NCBI GenBank assembly: GCA_001592145.1
Contig: BCWJ01000002.1
Span: 62,001-126,000 of the forward strand
Length of the DNA stretch: 64,000 bases
Source of the DNA: Xylanimicrobium pachnodae JCM 13526 = NBRC 107786
GTDB lineage: Bacteria; Actinomycetota; Actinomycetes; Actinomycetales; Cellulomonadaceae
Reading direction: 5' to 3'
The translations under genes were made by a program, and so were the position numbers. The notes below the pieces were generated by a model. That model saw nothing but the letters and a program-made list of their open reading frames with translations, was not told the DNA's origin and ran no database searches. Below are positions 51,059-59,714 of the stretch, in pieces. Each line of letters starts with the position of its first letter. Position 1 is the stretch's first letter.

Positions 51059-52102
51059 CTACCCGCGCGCCCGCTGCGCCCCACGCCAGGTTGCCCGGTC
51101 CACCGCGGCCAGGGTGGTGCTCGGGATCTGCCCGTGCGAGGCGGTGATCACGGCGTCGAGCATGCTGGTCGCCACCGCGTCGGTGAAGTCCGCGGTCCAC
51201 GCCAGGGCGTGCGGGGTCACCGTGACGTTGTCCATCGCCAGGAGCGGATCGCCGGCCGCGACGGGCTCCGGGTCGAAGACGTCGAGCGCCGCTCCCCCGA
51301 TGCGCCCCTCGGCCAGCGCAGCGGTCAGGGCGGGCTGGACCACCAGCGCGCCACGACCCACGTTGACGAAGTGCGCGTGGGGCCGCATCGCGGCGAAGAA
51401 GCGCGCGTCGAACATCTGGTAGGACTCGTCGGTCAGCGACGCCGTGACGACGACGTAGTCCGACCGTTCGGCGAGCTCGCGCAACGGGACGGTCTCCACG
51501 CCCATCGCGTGCGCCCGGCGCCGCGCGGACGGCCGGTCCACCGCGAGGACGGTGACGCCCAGGTGCATCCCGATCAGGATCTCGGCCACGGCGGCGCCCA
51601 CGCTCCCGAAGCCCACGATGCCCACGGTTCGCCCGGGCAGCCCGAGACCCCGGTGGTGACCTCGGTCCTGCGCCCACCGACCCGCCCTCGTCGCCTCGTG
51701 GTTCTCGACGAGCCGGTGCGCGCTCGCCAGGAGGAGCGTGACGGCGCTCAGGGCGAGCGGTACCCGGACCGCCTCCGGCGTCGTGGTGACGATGACACCC
51801 TCGGCGGCGAGCCCCGCGACGTCGATGCCGTCGTACCCGGCACCGAACCTGGCCACGTGCCGCAGGCGTGGCAGCCCACGGACCAGCTCGGACGTGAACG
51901 GCAGGTGCCCGAACGAGATGATCGCGTCGAGCCCGTCGAGCATCGCTGCCGGTGGCGGCGACGGCAGGCCGTCCAGGAGGTGCCACCGGATGCCCGCCGC
52001 TCCCAGGCGTTCGAGGTGCAGGTCCCCCCAGAGCGTGCGGCCGTCGTCGTAGCGGCAGTCGGGTGTCAGGCCCACCGTGTAGTCGGCCGGGTGCGCTGTC
52101 AT
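51059..52102 (-). CDS. D-isomer-specific 2-hydroxyacid dehydrogenase
   Basis: A 347-residue NAD-dependent dehydrogenase: Rossmann loop GIVGFGSVGAAVAEILIG, catalytic Arg in FVNVGRGALVVQ, Glu in DVFDPEPVAAGD and His in TVTPHALAWTADF. LPGRTVGIVGFG is typical of the phosphoglycerate/glyoxylate group. Nothing fixes the substrate; in this operon a sugar-derived 2-hydroxy acid is likely. The start (GGGAGGACA upstream) overlaps the stop of the upstream isomerase gene by 4 bp. Confidence 0.88.
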   Translation of the reverse strand: MTAHPADYTVGLTPDCRYDDGRTLWGDLHLERLGAAGIRWHLLDGLPSPPPAAMLDGLDAIISFGHLPFTSELVRGLPRLRHVARFGAGYDGIDVAGLAAEGVIVTTTPEAVRVPLALSAVTLLLASAHRLVENHEATRAGRWAQDRGHHRGLGLPGRTVGIVGFGSVGAAVAEILIGMHLGVTVLAVDRPSARRRAHAMGVETVPLRELAERSDYVVVTASLTDESYQMFDARFFAAMRPHAHFVNVGRGALVVQPALTAALAEGRIGGAALDVFDPEPVAAGDPLLAMDNVTVTPHALAWTADFTDAVATSMLDAVITASHGQIPSTTLAAVDRATWRGAQRARG

Positions 52103-53067
52103 GGTGTCCTCCCGTCGGCGTGCCCCGGGTGGTGCGCTCGCAGGGCACCGCGCAGGACGTCGCGGATGTACTGGTGGTTGATCGCGCACACGCCGAGGCC
52201 GTCGGTGCCGCAGTTCTCGCAGACGAAGGGCCCGCGGAACCCGGCCTCGATCGCGGCGCGGATGCCGTAGCGGTAGTCGATGACGCCCATGACGAGGGGC
52301 ACCGGGAAGGTGGTGACGGCCCCGGTCCGGCGGTCCTCGTCCCGCGCGTAGTTCTTGATGTGCCAGAAGTTCGTGTAGGGAAGCACCTTGTCGAGCATCG
52401 AGCGCGGCGGCTCGACGGGGCGGTGCAGACGCACGAGGTTCCCGAGGTCCGGGTTGAGGCCCACCGCCCGGTGTGCGACGTCCTCGATGAAGGAGACCGC
52501 GAGGTCAGCCGTCCCGATGTAGGTGTCCTCGTACATCTCCAGGCTGATCTCGATGCCGAGCGCCGCCGCGTGGTCGCCCAGCTCGCGGAACCTGCGCACG
52601 GCGCGGTCCCGCATCGCCGGGTCGTCCAGGTCGTCGTGGTGGCCGTCCTCGAGCCAGAACCACAGCGCCTCCTTCTGGGCCGGGCGCAGCTCCTGGTGGA
52701 GCCCGAAGTTCACCACGCTCGCCCCGAGCTCGGGGGCCCGCTCGATCAACGCGTGTCCCTGCGCGAGGTACCGGTCGCCGTGGACCGGGTCGATGACGCT
52801 GCGCCGCGTCGTCGAGATGGACGGCACGCTCAGGCCCAGGTCGGCCAAGACACGCCTGAACTCGGCGAACCGTGCCGCGGGCATCTCGGCGAGCGGGAGC
52901 CACGAGTCGAGCGGGTCGACCGCGGTGAACCCCACGTCCGCCACCTGCTGGAGGAACCCGGCCCACACGGTCGCGCTCGCCTCGGCGAGGGGCGTCCCGT
53001 CGGGTGCGGTCGCCCCTTGGAACGGCAGCATGGCCGCGGCGATGGGCCAGTCGTCGGCGGAGTACAT
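52099..53067 (-). CDS. Xylose-isomerase-like TIM-barrel sugar isomerase/epimerase (first)
   Basis: A 322-residue AP endonuclease family 2/xylose isomerase-like barrel. Possible metal ligands: Glu in ISLEMYEDTYIG, Asp/His in GLNPDLGNLVRLH, His in NFWHIKNYARDED, Glu in GPFVCENCGTDGLG. Sugar phosphate isomerase/epimerase family; substrate unknown. A Cys pair (ENCGTDGLGVC) is unusual. GGAGAGG precedes the ATG. It sits directly after a second family member in the sugar operon. Confidence 0.82.
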   Translation of the reverse strand: MYSADDWPIAAAMLPFQGATAPDGTPLAEASATVWAGFLQQVADVGFTAVDPLDSWLPLAEMPAARFAEFRRVLADLGLSVPSISTTRRSVIDPVHGDRYLAQGHALIERAPELGASVVNFGLHQELRPAQKEALWFWLEDGHHDDLDDPAMRDRAVRRFRELGDHAAALGIEISLEMYEDTYIGTADLAVSFIEDVAHRAVGLNPDLGNLVRLHRPVEPPRSMLDKVLPYTNFWHIKNYARDEDRRTGAVTTFPVPLVMGVIDYRYGIRAAIEAGFRGPFVCENCGTDGLGVCAINHQYIRDVLRGALRAHHPGHADGRTP

Positions 53068-53117
53068 CTCGCGCCTCTCCTTCGGTCGGGAGCAGTCGGT
53101 GGCGGCCCGGGGAGGCG

Positions 53118-54065
53118 TCACAGGGCGCGCACCGCGTCCTCGCGCTCACGGAAGTACGTGATCGAGTCGTGGACGAGGGCGTCGAGCACGGCCGGGTCGG
53201 GACGGGCGGTGCGCGCCGCGTACGGTCCCGCCCCGGGGCCCAGCGGCTCCGCGGTCACGAACCGCCCCGGGGCGTTGTGCCCGATCAGGTACGACGCCAT
53301 GATGATCGAGTCCAGGTCCATCGATCCGTGGCCCAGCGCCAGGCGGTTGCTGTCCGCCAGGTGCAGGTTGACCAGCCGGTCACCGGCCTCGATGACGGCC
53401 AGCGCGACGTGGGGTTCCTCGACCTGCATGTGGTACACGTCGCCGTTGAGGTGCTGGACCCCGGCGCTCCCGACCGCCTCGATGTATGCGACGGCCTCGC
53501 GCACCGAGTGGACCAGCGACACCTCGGCGGAACGGATCGGCTCGATCGCCGCCAGGACCCCGTGGGTGGTGAACTCGTCGGCGACGAGCCGCAGGGCGGC
53601 GCTGCTGCGCGCGAGCTCCGAGGCGTCGTACGCCTGCGGCCGCCCCACCGCACCGGGCACCACGAGCAGGTAGGTGCCGCCCACGGCCTTCGTGAACGCC
53701 ACCTCGCGGCGGATGTAGTCGATGGCGGCCTGCTGGCTGAGCGGCCGGTTGCTCGACAGGTCGTTGTCGTCCGAGAACATCCCGCAGACACCCGAGACGC
53801 GCAGCCCGCGATCCCCCAGGATCCGCAGGGTCTCCTCGACGCGGTAGCCGAGGTCGGGCCCGTAGTGGTTCCCGTGCAGCTCGATGAGCTCGATGCCCGA
53901 CCGGGCGAGCCGGTCGCACGACGCCTCCAGCGGTTCGAGCCCGAACCCCCAGTTCGACCAGGAGAAGCTCAGGCGGGGCTCGAACCGCCCGGGATCGGCC
54001 GCACGGGCCGCGAGGTACCGTTCCTCGATCTGCGCCCGCCACTGATCAACCCTCTGCAGACTCAT
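53118..54065 (-). CDS. Xylose-isomerase-like TIM-barrel sugar isomerase/epimerase (second)
   Basis: A 315-residue TIM barrel of the same superfamily but a different subfamily: FSWSNWGFGLEPLEASCDRL, IELIELHGNHYGPDLGYR, AAIEPIRSAEVSLVHS (metal Glu), NGDVYHMQVEEPHV (metal Asp/His) and VNLHLADSNRLALGHGSMD. It resembles 3-epimerases of ketohexoses and inositol-catabolic isomerases, with no firm assignment. It starts 14 bp downstream of the binding-protein gene. Confidence 0.82.
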   Translation of the reverse strand: MSLQRVDQWRAQIEERYLAARAADPGRFEPRLSFSWSNWGFGLEPLEASCDRLARSGIELIELHGNHYGPDLGYRVEETLRILGDRGLRVSGVCGMFSDDNDLSSNRPLSQQAAIDYIRREVAFTKAVGGTYLLVVPGAVGRPQAYDASELARSSAALRLVADEFTTHGVLAAIEPIRSAEVSLVHSVREAVAYIEAVGSAGVQHLNGDVYHMQVEEPHVALAVIEAGDRLVNLHLADSNRLALGHGSMDLDSIIMASYLIGHNAPGRFVTAEPLGPGAGPYAARTARPDPAVLDALVHDSITYFREREDAVRAL

Positions 54066-54079
54066 CGCGGTTCAGCCCC

Positions 54080-55267
54080 CTACTTGCCCCAGATGCTCCG
54101 GTAGACGTCCTCGTACCCGCTCGGCGGGTCGAACACGTCGCCGGTGGGCACGGTGTCCTGGGTGATCAGCCCGGGCATCGCCACGAAGCCCGAGGGGTCC
54201 TCCCCGGCGATGGCACGGTTCGCCTCGTCGACCAGCTGCCATCCCTGCAGGAGCATGGGCTCGGCGACCGTCGCCGTCTGGTAGTCGGCGTTGCGGATCC
54301 GCTGGAACTCGGCGGCGTCCCCGTCACCGGCGGCCACCGCGTAGGGCGGCCCCGCCGGCTCCTTGCCGGCCGAGCGCAGCGCCTCCTGGGCGCCGCCGAA
54401 GTAGTTGCCGTTGATCGCCAGCAGGTAGGTCAGCGCGTCCCCGTGCTGCTGGAGGAGCTGGGAGATGAGCCCGGGCATCCGCTGCGTCGCCTCGGCGATC
54501 GGCGAGTCGTTGTAGCTCAGCACCGAGCACGTGGCGCAGGCCTCGACGTACGCCCTCATCGCCTCGGCCTTCTCGACGGCGATCGGGTACTGCCCGTCCG
54601 TGAAGATCGCCACCCCGGCCCGGCCGTCCGAGTCGGCCACCGCGAACGCGGCCGCGAGCTGGGAGACCGCGAGCGGATCGGTGGTGACGTTGGTGAACAA
54701 CCCGTTTCCCGGCCCCGCCTGGGTTCCCTCGTGCCAGCCGATCACCGGGATGTTCTGGGCGGCGGCCTCCTGGATCTCCGCGGCCTGCTCCGAGGGGTCC
54801 GAACCCGACAGGATGATCGCGGCGGGGTTGGCGGCGATGGCCTGGTTCATGGCGTCGCGGCGCCCCTGCGCCGAGGCCTGCCCGTCGTAGACGTCGACCG
54901 TCCACCCGATGGTGGTGGCCGCGTCGGTGACCGCCTGCGCCACGGTGTTGATGCCACCGTTGGTCATGTCCGCAGCCACGTAGGCGATGTGGGCGCCCGG
55001 GCTCTGCGCCGCAGGCCCCGTGCTCGGTGGCGTGAAGCCCTCGGTTCCGCTGAGGGACGTGGAGACGATCTCCTGGGAGGCGGCGACGATGTCCCCCTCC
55101 GGGATGATCGACGCGTAGTCGCTCGGGCTGCCGGACGTCACGTCCCCCGCCGTCGGGCTGCCGGAACCGCCGCCCACGCTCTCGCTGGAGCACGCGGTCA
55201 CGCCGAGCCCCGCCACGGTCATCGCCACTGTCGCGGCGGCCAGCCGCCGCACTCGTGATGCCTTCAT
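54080..55267 (-). CDS. Sugar ABC transporter substrate-binding lipoprotein
   Basis: A 395-residue periplasmic-binding-protein family 1/4 lipoprotein. The signal peptide ends in lipobox GVTAC, followed by a Ser/Gly-rich linker and a ligand domain: GAHIAYVAADMTNGGINTV, NPAAIILSGSDPSEQ, IPVIGWHEGTQAGP, GVAIFTDGQYPIAVEKAEAM, AEPMLLQGWQLVDEANRAI. It is longer than most sugar-binding proteins (about 330 aa) because of the N-terminal extension. It follows the permease gene by 3 bp and precedes two isomerase genes. The ligand cannot be read from the sequence. Confidence 0.88.
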   Translation of the reverse strand: MKASRVRRLAAATVAMTVAGLGVTACSSESVGGGSGSPTAGDVTSGSPSDYASIIPEGDIVAASQEIVSTSLSGTEGFTPPSTGPAAQSPGAHIAYVAADMTNGGINTVAQAVTDAATTIGWTVDVYDGQASAQGRRDAMNQAIAANPAAIILSGSDPSEQAAEIQEAAAQNIPVIGWHEGTQAGPGNGLFTNVTTDPLAVSQLAAAFAVADSDGRAGVAIFTDGQYPIAVEKAEAMRAYVEACATCSVLSYNDSPIAEATQRMPGLISQLLQQHGDALTYLLAINGNYFGGAQEALRSAGKEPAGPPYAVAAGDGDAAEFQRIRNADYQTATVAEPMLLQGWQLVDEANRAIAGEDPSGFVAMPGLITQDTVPTGDVFDPPSGYEDVYRSIWGK

Positions 55268-55270
55268 GGG

Positions 55271-56347
55271 TCACTCTCCATCCTTCTCGGTGGCGTTCGG
55301 CTCGTCGGTGGCGGCCACGATCGGTGCGTCGGCCCGTGCGATGCGCCGGCGCGTCGCCAGGGCGGCGATGGTGATGGCCGCGACGAGGGTGAGCCCGTTG
55401 AACAGGGGCTCGAGGAAGAACTTCCCCGGCAGGAGCTGCTGGAGCCCGGAGATGCCGATGGTGGCGATCAGGACGCCCAGCACCGTGCCTGCGGCGTTGA
55501 CCCGCCCCGTGCGGATCGTCGTCGACCCCAGGAAGGCGGCCGTCAACGCCGGCAGCAGGTACTCCGGGCCGATGTTGGCCTGGGCGATGCCCGCCTGCCG
55601 CGAGGCGAGCAGGACGCCGGCGACCGCGACCAGGACCCCCGAGGTGACCATGGCGCCGATGACGTAGCGGCGCCGGTTGATGCCGACGAGCTCGGCGGCG
55701 CGCGCGTTGGCTCCCACCGCGTACAGGTAGCGGCCGGCAGGCATGCGCTCCAGGACGAGCCACAGGACGACCGCCAGCAGCAGCGCGACGATGAACGGTC
55801 CCGGCACGGGGCCGACCGACCACCTCGAGAGCTCGTCGAACGCGGCCGCGCGGACTCCGTCGCTGTCGGTGATCTGACGCCCACCGGTGATCCAGTAGGT
55901 GACCGCGTAGATGACCTGCCCCATCGCCAGCGTCGCGATGAAGGCGTCGACCTGCGCGAGCTCGACGAGGATCGCGTTCAGCAGGCCCGTGATCGCCCCG
56001 CCCACCAGGCACAGGAGGATCGCCAGCCGGTAGTCGAGCCCGGCCATCTGTGCCATGAGTGCCACGACCTGCCACAGGCCCACCCCGTACCCGATCGACA
56101 GGTCGATCTTGCCCGCGACCATCGGGATGGTCACCGCGATGGCGAGGATCATCAGGGTGGACTTGCTCGACGCGAGCAGCTTGAAGTTGAGCACCGTCGC
56201 GAACGAGTCGGGCCGGGCCAGGGCGAAGACGACGAAGAGGACCGCGGTCAGCACGACCATGCCGTAGACGGTGATCAGCTTGCGGTGCCACGGTGCGCCC
56301 GGGGGCGGTTCGAGCGATGTCGACTGGACCGAGGTGCTCGTGCTCAT
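55271..56347 (-). CDS. Sugar ABC transporter permease
   Basis: A 358-residue permease of the ribose/xylose (RbsC-like, BPD_transp_2) family with eight to ten hydrophobic helices. MILAIAVTIPMVAGKIDLSI corresponds to the conserved segment near helix 2; GRYLYAVGANARAAELVGIN is the EAA-like loop contacting the ATPase. The ATG overlaps the stop of the ATPase gene (ATGA). Confidence 0.9.
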   Translation of the reverse strand: MSTSTSVQSTSLEPPPGAPWHRKLITVYGMVVLTAVLFVVFALARPDSFATVLNFKLLASSKSTLMILAIAVTIPMVAGKIDLSIGYGVGLWQVVALMAQMAGLDYRLAILLCLVGGAITGLLNAILVELAQVDAFIATLAMGQVIYAVTYWITGGRQITDSDGVRAAAFDELSRWSVGPVPGPFIVALLLAVVLWLVLERMPAGRYLYAVGANARAAELVGINRRRYVIGAMVTSGVLVAVAGVLLASRQAGIAQANIGPEYLLPALTAAFLGSTTIRTGRVNAAGTVLGVLIATIGISGLQQLLPGKFFLEPLFNGLTLVAAITIAALATRRRIARADAPIVAATDEPNATEKDGE

Positions 56348-57846
56348 GGGTGGGTTCCTTCCAGGTCCGGCGTCGTCCGTGTCAGGTCCGAGGCGGCCGC
56401 GATGAGGTGGGCGACGGTCAGCTCGTCGCCCGTGAGGGTGTCGACCACGCGTCCGCGGCCGAACACGACCGCACGGTGGGAGATCGTCGTGACCTCCTCC
56501 ATGTCGGTGGACACGACGATGGCGGCGGTCCCGTCGCGCGCCGCGTCGCGCAGGATCTCGTAGATGTCGACCTTGGCGCCCACGTCGACGCCCATGCTGG
56601 GCTCCTCCAGCACGATGACCTTGCGGCCGACGCCGAACCAGCGGGCCAGGATGACCTTCTGCTGGTTGCCGCCCGACAGCGTGTCGAGCGAGAGCTCCGT
56701 GTCGGCGGGCCGCACGCCGAACCGGACCGTCTGGCGGTGCGCGGCGCGGCGCTCCTCACGCTCACCGCGCAGCTGCCACCAGCGGCGCCCCCACACCTTG
56801 GGGTTCAGGAAGAGGTTCTCCCGGACGGTCAGTCCGGCTCCCACGGCCTCGGTCTCGCGGTTGGAGGTGGCGAACCCGACGCCGGCCCCCACGGCGACGG
56901 CAGGACTCGTGGGGGTGTACGGCCGCCCGTCCAGCGTGAGCGACCCGCCGTCGAGGTGCGCGGCACCCGCGACGACGCGGCCGATCTCCGCGTGGCCCGC
57001 CCCGCGCAGGCCGCACAGCGCGACGACCTCGCCGCGGTGGACGTCCAGGGAGACGGGGCCCACGCCGTCGGCCACGACGCCGCGCAGGCTCAGCCGGACC
57101 TCGGTGCCGGGGGCGTCGAAGGTCGGGTTCACGGCGTCGTGGCCCACGATGAGGTCCACCAGCTCGCGGTGCGTCAGGTCGGCCACCGGGCGGTCGCCGA
57201 CCACCTGTCCGCTGCGCATGACGACGGTGCGCGAGGAGATCCGGTAGATCTCGTCGAGGCGATGGCTGACGTAGATCATCCCCACGCCCGAGTCCCGCAG
57301 CCGGCGCAGCACGGTGAACAGGCGCTCGACGTCGGCGGCGGGCAGGGACGCCGTGGGCTCGTCGAGCACCAGGAGCTTGGGCCGGGTGACGAGCGCGCGG
57401 GCGATGGCCAGCAGGTTCCGCTCGGTGCGCGGCAGGTCGAACACGCGGGCGCCGGGGTCGATGCCGCCGCCGACCATCGCCAGCACCTCCCGGGCCTGCT
57501 CGTGCATGCGGCGGTGGGAGACCAGGCCGCGACGGCGGGGGTAGCCGAGCAGCTGCGCGATGTTCTCGGCCACCGTCATCCACTCGATCAGGCCGAGCGT
57601 CTGGTGCACGAACGAGACCTGCCGGCGCACCTCGGGCCGTGAGAGGTCCTCGCCGTCCAGGCGCATGGACCCCGAGTCCGGCCGGTAGACGCCCGCGAGC
57701 ATCTTGATCACCGTCGACTTCCCGGCCCCGTTCTCACCGAGGAGCGAGACGATCTCGCCCTCGTGGACGTCGAAGCTCACGGCGCGGGCCGCGTGCGTCG
57801 CGAAGAACGACTTGTCGAGGTCACGGACTTCGAGGAGGGAAACCAT
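56344..57846 (-). CDS. Sugar ABC transporter ATP-binding protein (fused double NBD)
   Basis: A 500-residue, two-domain ABC ATPase of the RbsA/XylG type. Domain 1 has Walker A GENGAGKSTVIKMLAG and Walker B LLVLDEPTASLPAADV, but its signature region reads LPRTERNLLAIARALV, without LSxGQ. Domain 2 has the usual degenerate Walker A (GLRGAGHAEIGR) and an intact signature LSGGNQQKVILARW with VIVLEEPSMGVD. This family normally keeps one active site, but loss of the domain 1 signature is more marked than usual. ATG 57846; IclR gene 47 bp upstream. Confidence 0.9.
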   Translation of the reverse strand: MVSLLEVRDLDKSFFATHAARAVSFDVHEGEIVSLLGENGAGKSTVIKMLAGVYRPDSGSMRLDGEDLSRPEVRRQVSFVHQTLGLIEWMTVAENIAQLLGYPRRRGLVSHRRMHEQAREVLAMVGGGIDPGARVFDLPRTERNLLAIARALVTRPKLLVLDEPTASLPAADVERLFTVLRRLRDSGVGMIYVSHRLDEIYRISSRTVVMRSGQVVGDRPVADLTHRELVDLIVGHDAVNPTFDAPGTEVRLSLRGVVADGVGPVSLDVHRGEVVALCGLRGAGHAEIGRVVAGAAHLDGGSLTLDGRPYTPTSPAVAVGAGVGFATSNRETEAVGAGLTVRENLFLNPKVWGRRWWQLRGEREERRAAHRQTVRFGVRPADTELSLDTLSGGNQQKVILARWFGVGRKVIVLEEPSMGVDVGAKVDIYEILRDAARDGTAAIVVSTDMEEVTTISHRAVVFGRGRVVDTLTGDELTVAHLIAAASDLTRTTPDLEGTHP

Positions 57847-57893
57847 GGAGATCACCTGTCGAGGAGGGGACGGGGGCCTGGGGTGCGCACCGG

Positions 57894-58673
57894 TCACCGG
57901 CCCGCGACGCCGGAGAGCTGGCGGGCAAGTTCCTTGATGTCGGCGGCGAGGCCCGCGCGCAGCTCGGCCGTGGCGCGCTGCGCGAGAATCGTGGTGCTCA
58001 CGGCCGTGGGCTGCTGGTAGCCGGTGATGGCAGCTCCCAGGCACACCACGCCGCGGGTGTTCTGCTGGTCGTCGATCGCGTACCCGCGTCGTCGCACCTC
58101 GGCGAGGTCCGCGCGCAGCTCAGGAAGCGTCGTGTACGACCGCGGTGTCAGGCGCGGCAGTCGGGGCAGGCCGGCCAACCGGGCGTCCAGGTCCGTCTCC
58201 GCAAGTGCAGCGAGCATCGCCTTGCCCAGGGAGGTCACGACGGCGGGGAGCCGGTAGCCGATGTCCGTCCCCAGCCGGATCGGCTGGTTCCCGTTGTGAC
58301 GGGCCACGTAGAGCACGTCGAGGCCGTCGAGCACGGCGAGCAGCACCGTCTCCTCGCGCAGCAGCGGCAGCCGCATCGTGAGCCGGCGGAACTCGGACAC
58401 CAGGTCGGTCGACGCGAGGGCCGACTGCCCGAGCTCCAGCACGCGGTAGCCCAGCAGCCAGCCGTTGCCGGTGTCCCGGGCCATCCCCGCGACACCGAGC
58501 GTCGAGAGCAGGTTGGACACGGAGGACTTGGCCAGGCCCGTCGCGCGCGCCACCTCGGACGCGGTCACCGGCGTCTTGCGCTGCGCCAGCACCTCGAGGA
58601 TCTGCACGGCCCGCAGGATCGCCGGGGACGGCGCCCGGGTCTCGGCCGCTCGCGGCGCTGCGCCCATCGTCAT
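57894..58673 (-). CDS. IclR-family transcriptional regulator
   Basis: A 259-residue regulator: N-terminal winged HTH (AVQILEVLAQRKTPVTASEV, ARATGLAKSSVSNLLSTLG) and C-terminal effector domain (LAVLDGLDVLYVARHNGNQP, PAVVTSLGKAMLAALAE, RRRGYAIDDQQNTRGVVCLG). IclR regulators act on neighbouring catabolic genes, with sugar acids or aromatic acids as effectors. It is coupled to the lactonase gene (ATGA overlap), so it is co-transcribed with the operon it probably controls. A 20-bp palindrome upstream of the lactonase gene is its likely site. Confidence 0.92.
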   Translation of the reverse strand: MTMGAAPRAAETRAPSPAILRAVQILEVLAQRKTPVTASEVARATGLAKSSVSNLLSTLGVAGMARDTGNGWLLGYRVLELGQSALASTDLVSEFRRLTMRLPLLREETVLLAVLDGLDVLYVARHNGNQPIRLGTDIGYRLPAVVTSLGKAMLAALAETDLDARLAGLPRLPRLTPRSYTTLPELRADLAEVRRRGYAIDDQQNTRGVVCLGAAITGYQQPTAVSTTILAQRATAELRAGLAADIKELARQLSGVAGR

Positions 58674-59605
58674 GGTCGGCTCGCCGCCTGCCGCGCCCGA
58701 GCCACCGCGGCGGCATCGCGCACGCTCGTGCGGATCGAGTACAGGCTCGTCGTCGCTGCGATGAACAGAGTGCGGCCGTCGTCCCCGCCGAAGCAGAGGT
58801 TCCCCACCTTCTCCGGCACCGGGACGAACGCCACGTCGGCGCCGTCCGGCGCGAGGACGTGGACGCCGTCGAGAGCCGACGTCCACAGGTTCCCCCGCTC
58901 GTCGACCCGGAAGCCGTCCGGGACGCCGGGACCGACCGTGGCGAAGACCCGCCCGTTCACGCACCGGTGGCCCTCGACGACGTCGTACACCCTGATGTGG
59001 TGGTTACCGTCCGGCCTCGACGCGAGCGACGTGTCGGAGACGTAGAGCAGGCTCTCGTCGGGCGAGAAGGCCAGACCGTTCGGATCCTCGACGTCGGTGA
59101 CGACGGCCGTGGTGGTACCCGTGCGTTCGTCATGCCGGAACACGAACCTGCCGCCGTACTCCTCGATGCCTGGATACCCCTCGTGCGGGGAGGTGATCCC
59201 GTAGGCGGGGTCCGTGAACCAGAGGGCTCCGTCGAGCGCGACGACGACGTCGTTCGGGGAGTTGAGCCGGACCCCGCCGTACGAGGCGACAACCTCCGTG
59301 ACGGTACCGGCGACGTCTCGCTCGATCCGGCGGTGCCCGTGCGAGCACTGGACCACGCGGCCCTCGAGGTCGAGCGTGCGGCCGTTGGTGAAACCGACAT
59401 CGGTGCCGTACACCGACAGCGTCCCGGTGTCGAGGCTGTACTCCAGGATCCGGTCCCCCGGGATGTCGCTCCAGCGCACCCGCCTCGCCTTGGGGAGCCA
59501 GACCGGGCCCTCGGACCATGAGGCGCCGGTGGCCAGCCGCTCCAGGCTCGCGGTCCCGTCGATCACCCGGTCCGCCCCGGTCCCGACCTCATCGTCCTGG
59601 CCCAT
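58670..59605 (-). CDS. SMP-30/gluconolactonase-family lactonase
   Basis: A 311-residue six-bladed beta-propeller: WSEGPVWLPKARRVRWSDIP (metal Glu), GGVRLNSPNDVVVALDG (Asn), WFTDPAYGITSPHEGYPG, DVEDPNGLAFSPDESLLYVSD and GVPDGFRVDERGNLWTSALD (metal Asp). These bind Ca or Zn and hydrolyse sugar lactones such as gluconolactone. AAGGGAGGT precedes the ATG. It is first in the sugar operon, 110 bp downstream of the aldehyde dehydrogenase gene; the gap holds the palindrome at 59662-59681. Confidence 0.9.
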   Translation of the reverse strand: MGQDDEVGTGADRVIDGTASLERLATGASWSEGPVWLPKARRVRWSDIPGDRILEYSLDTGTLSVYGTDVGFTNGRTLDLEGRVVQCSHGHRRIERDVAGTVTEVVASYGGVRLNSPNDVVVALDGALWFTDPAYGITSPHEGYPGIEEYGGRFVFRHDERTGTTTAVVTDVEDPNGLAFSPDESLLYVSDTSLASRPDGNHHIRVYDVVEGHRCVNGRVFATVGPGVPDGFRVDERGNLWTSALDGVHVLAPDGADVAFVPVPEKVGNLCFGGDDGRTLFIAATTSLYSIRTSVRDAAAVARARQAASRP

Positions 59606-59661
59606 GTGCACCTCCCTTGGTTCGCACATCAGATCCCTCGGAGTCCGGATATCGCAAGGAT

Positions 59662-59681
59662 GTGTTCGAAGTTTCGAACAC
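59662..59681. promoter_or_regulatory. 20-bp palindrome upstream of the lactonase gene (IclR operator candidate)
   Basis: GTGTTCGAA-GT-TTCGAACAC has perfect 9-bp arms and lies 57 bp upstream of the lactonase start. It contains GTTCGAA, but the half-sites are in the opposite order to the SOS box, so it is not a LexA site. Its size and place fit an IclR dimer site for the regulator encoded downstream. Confidence 0.65.
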
Positions 59682-59714
59682 TTCGCGACGGGTGGGATCC
59701 CGTCGTCCCCACCG

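Noticed and set aside
59662-59681. Possible SOS box in front of the lactonase gene
   Set aside because: The half-sites are GTTCGAA/TTCGAAC in inverted order to the LexA consensus TCGAAC-N4-GTTCGA, and the downstream genes are catabolic. An IclR operator is more likely.
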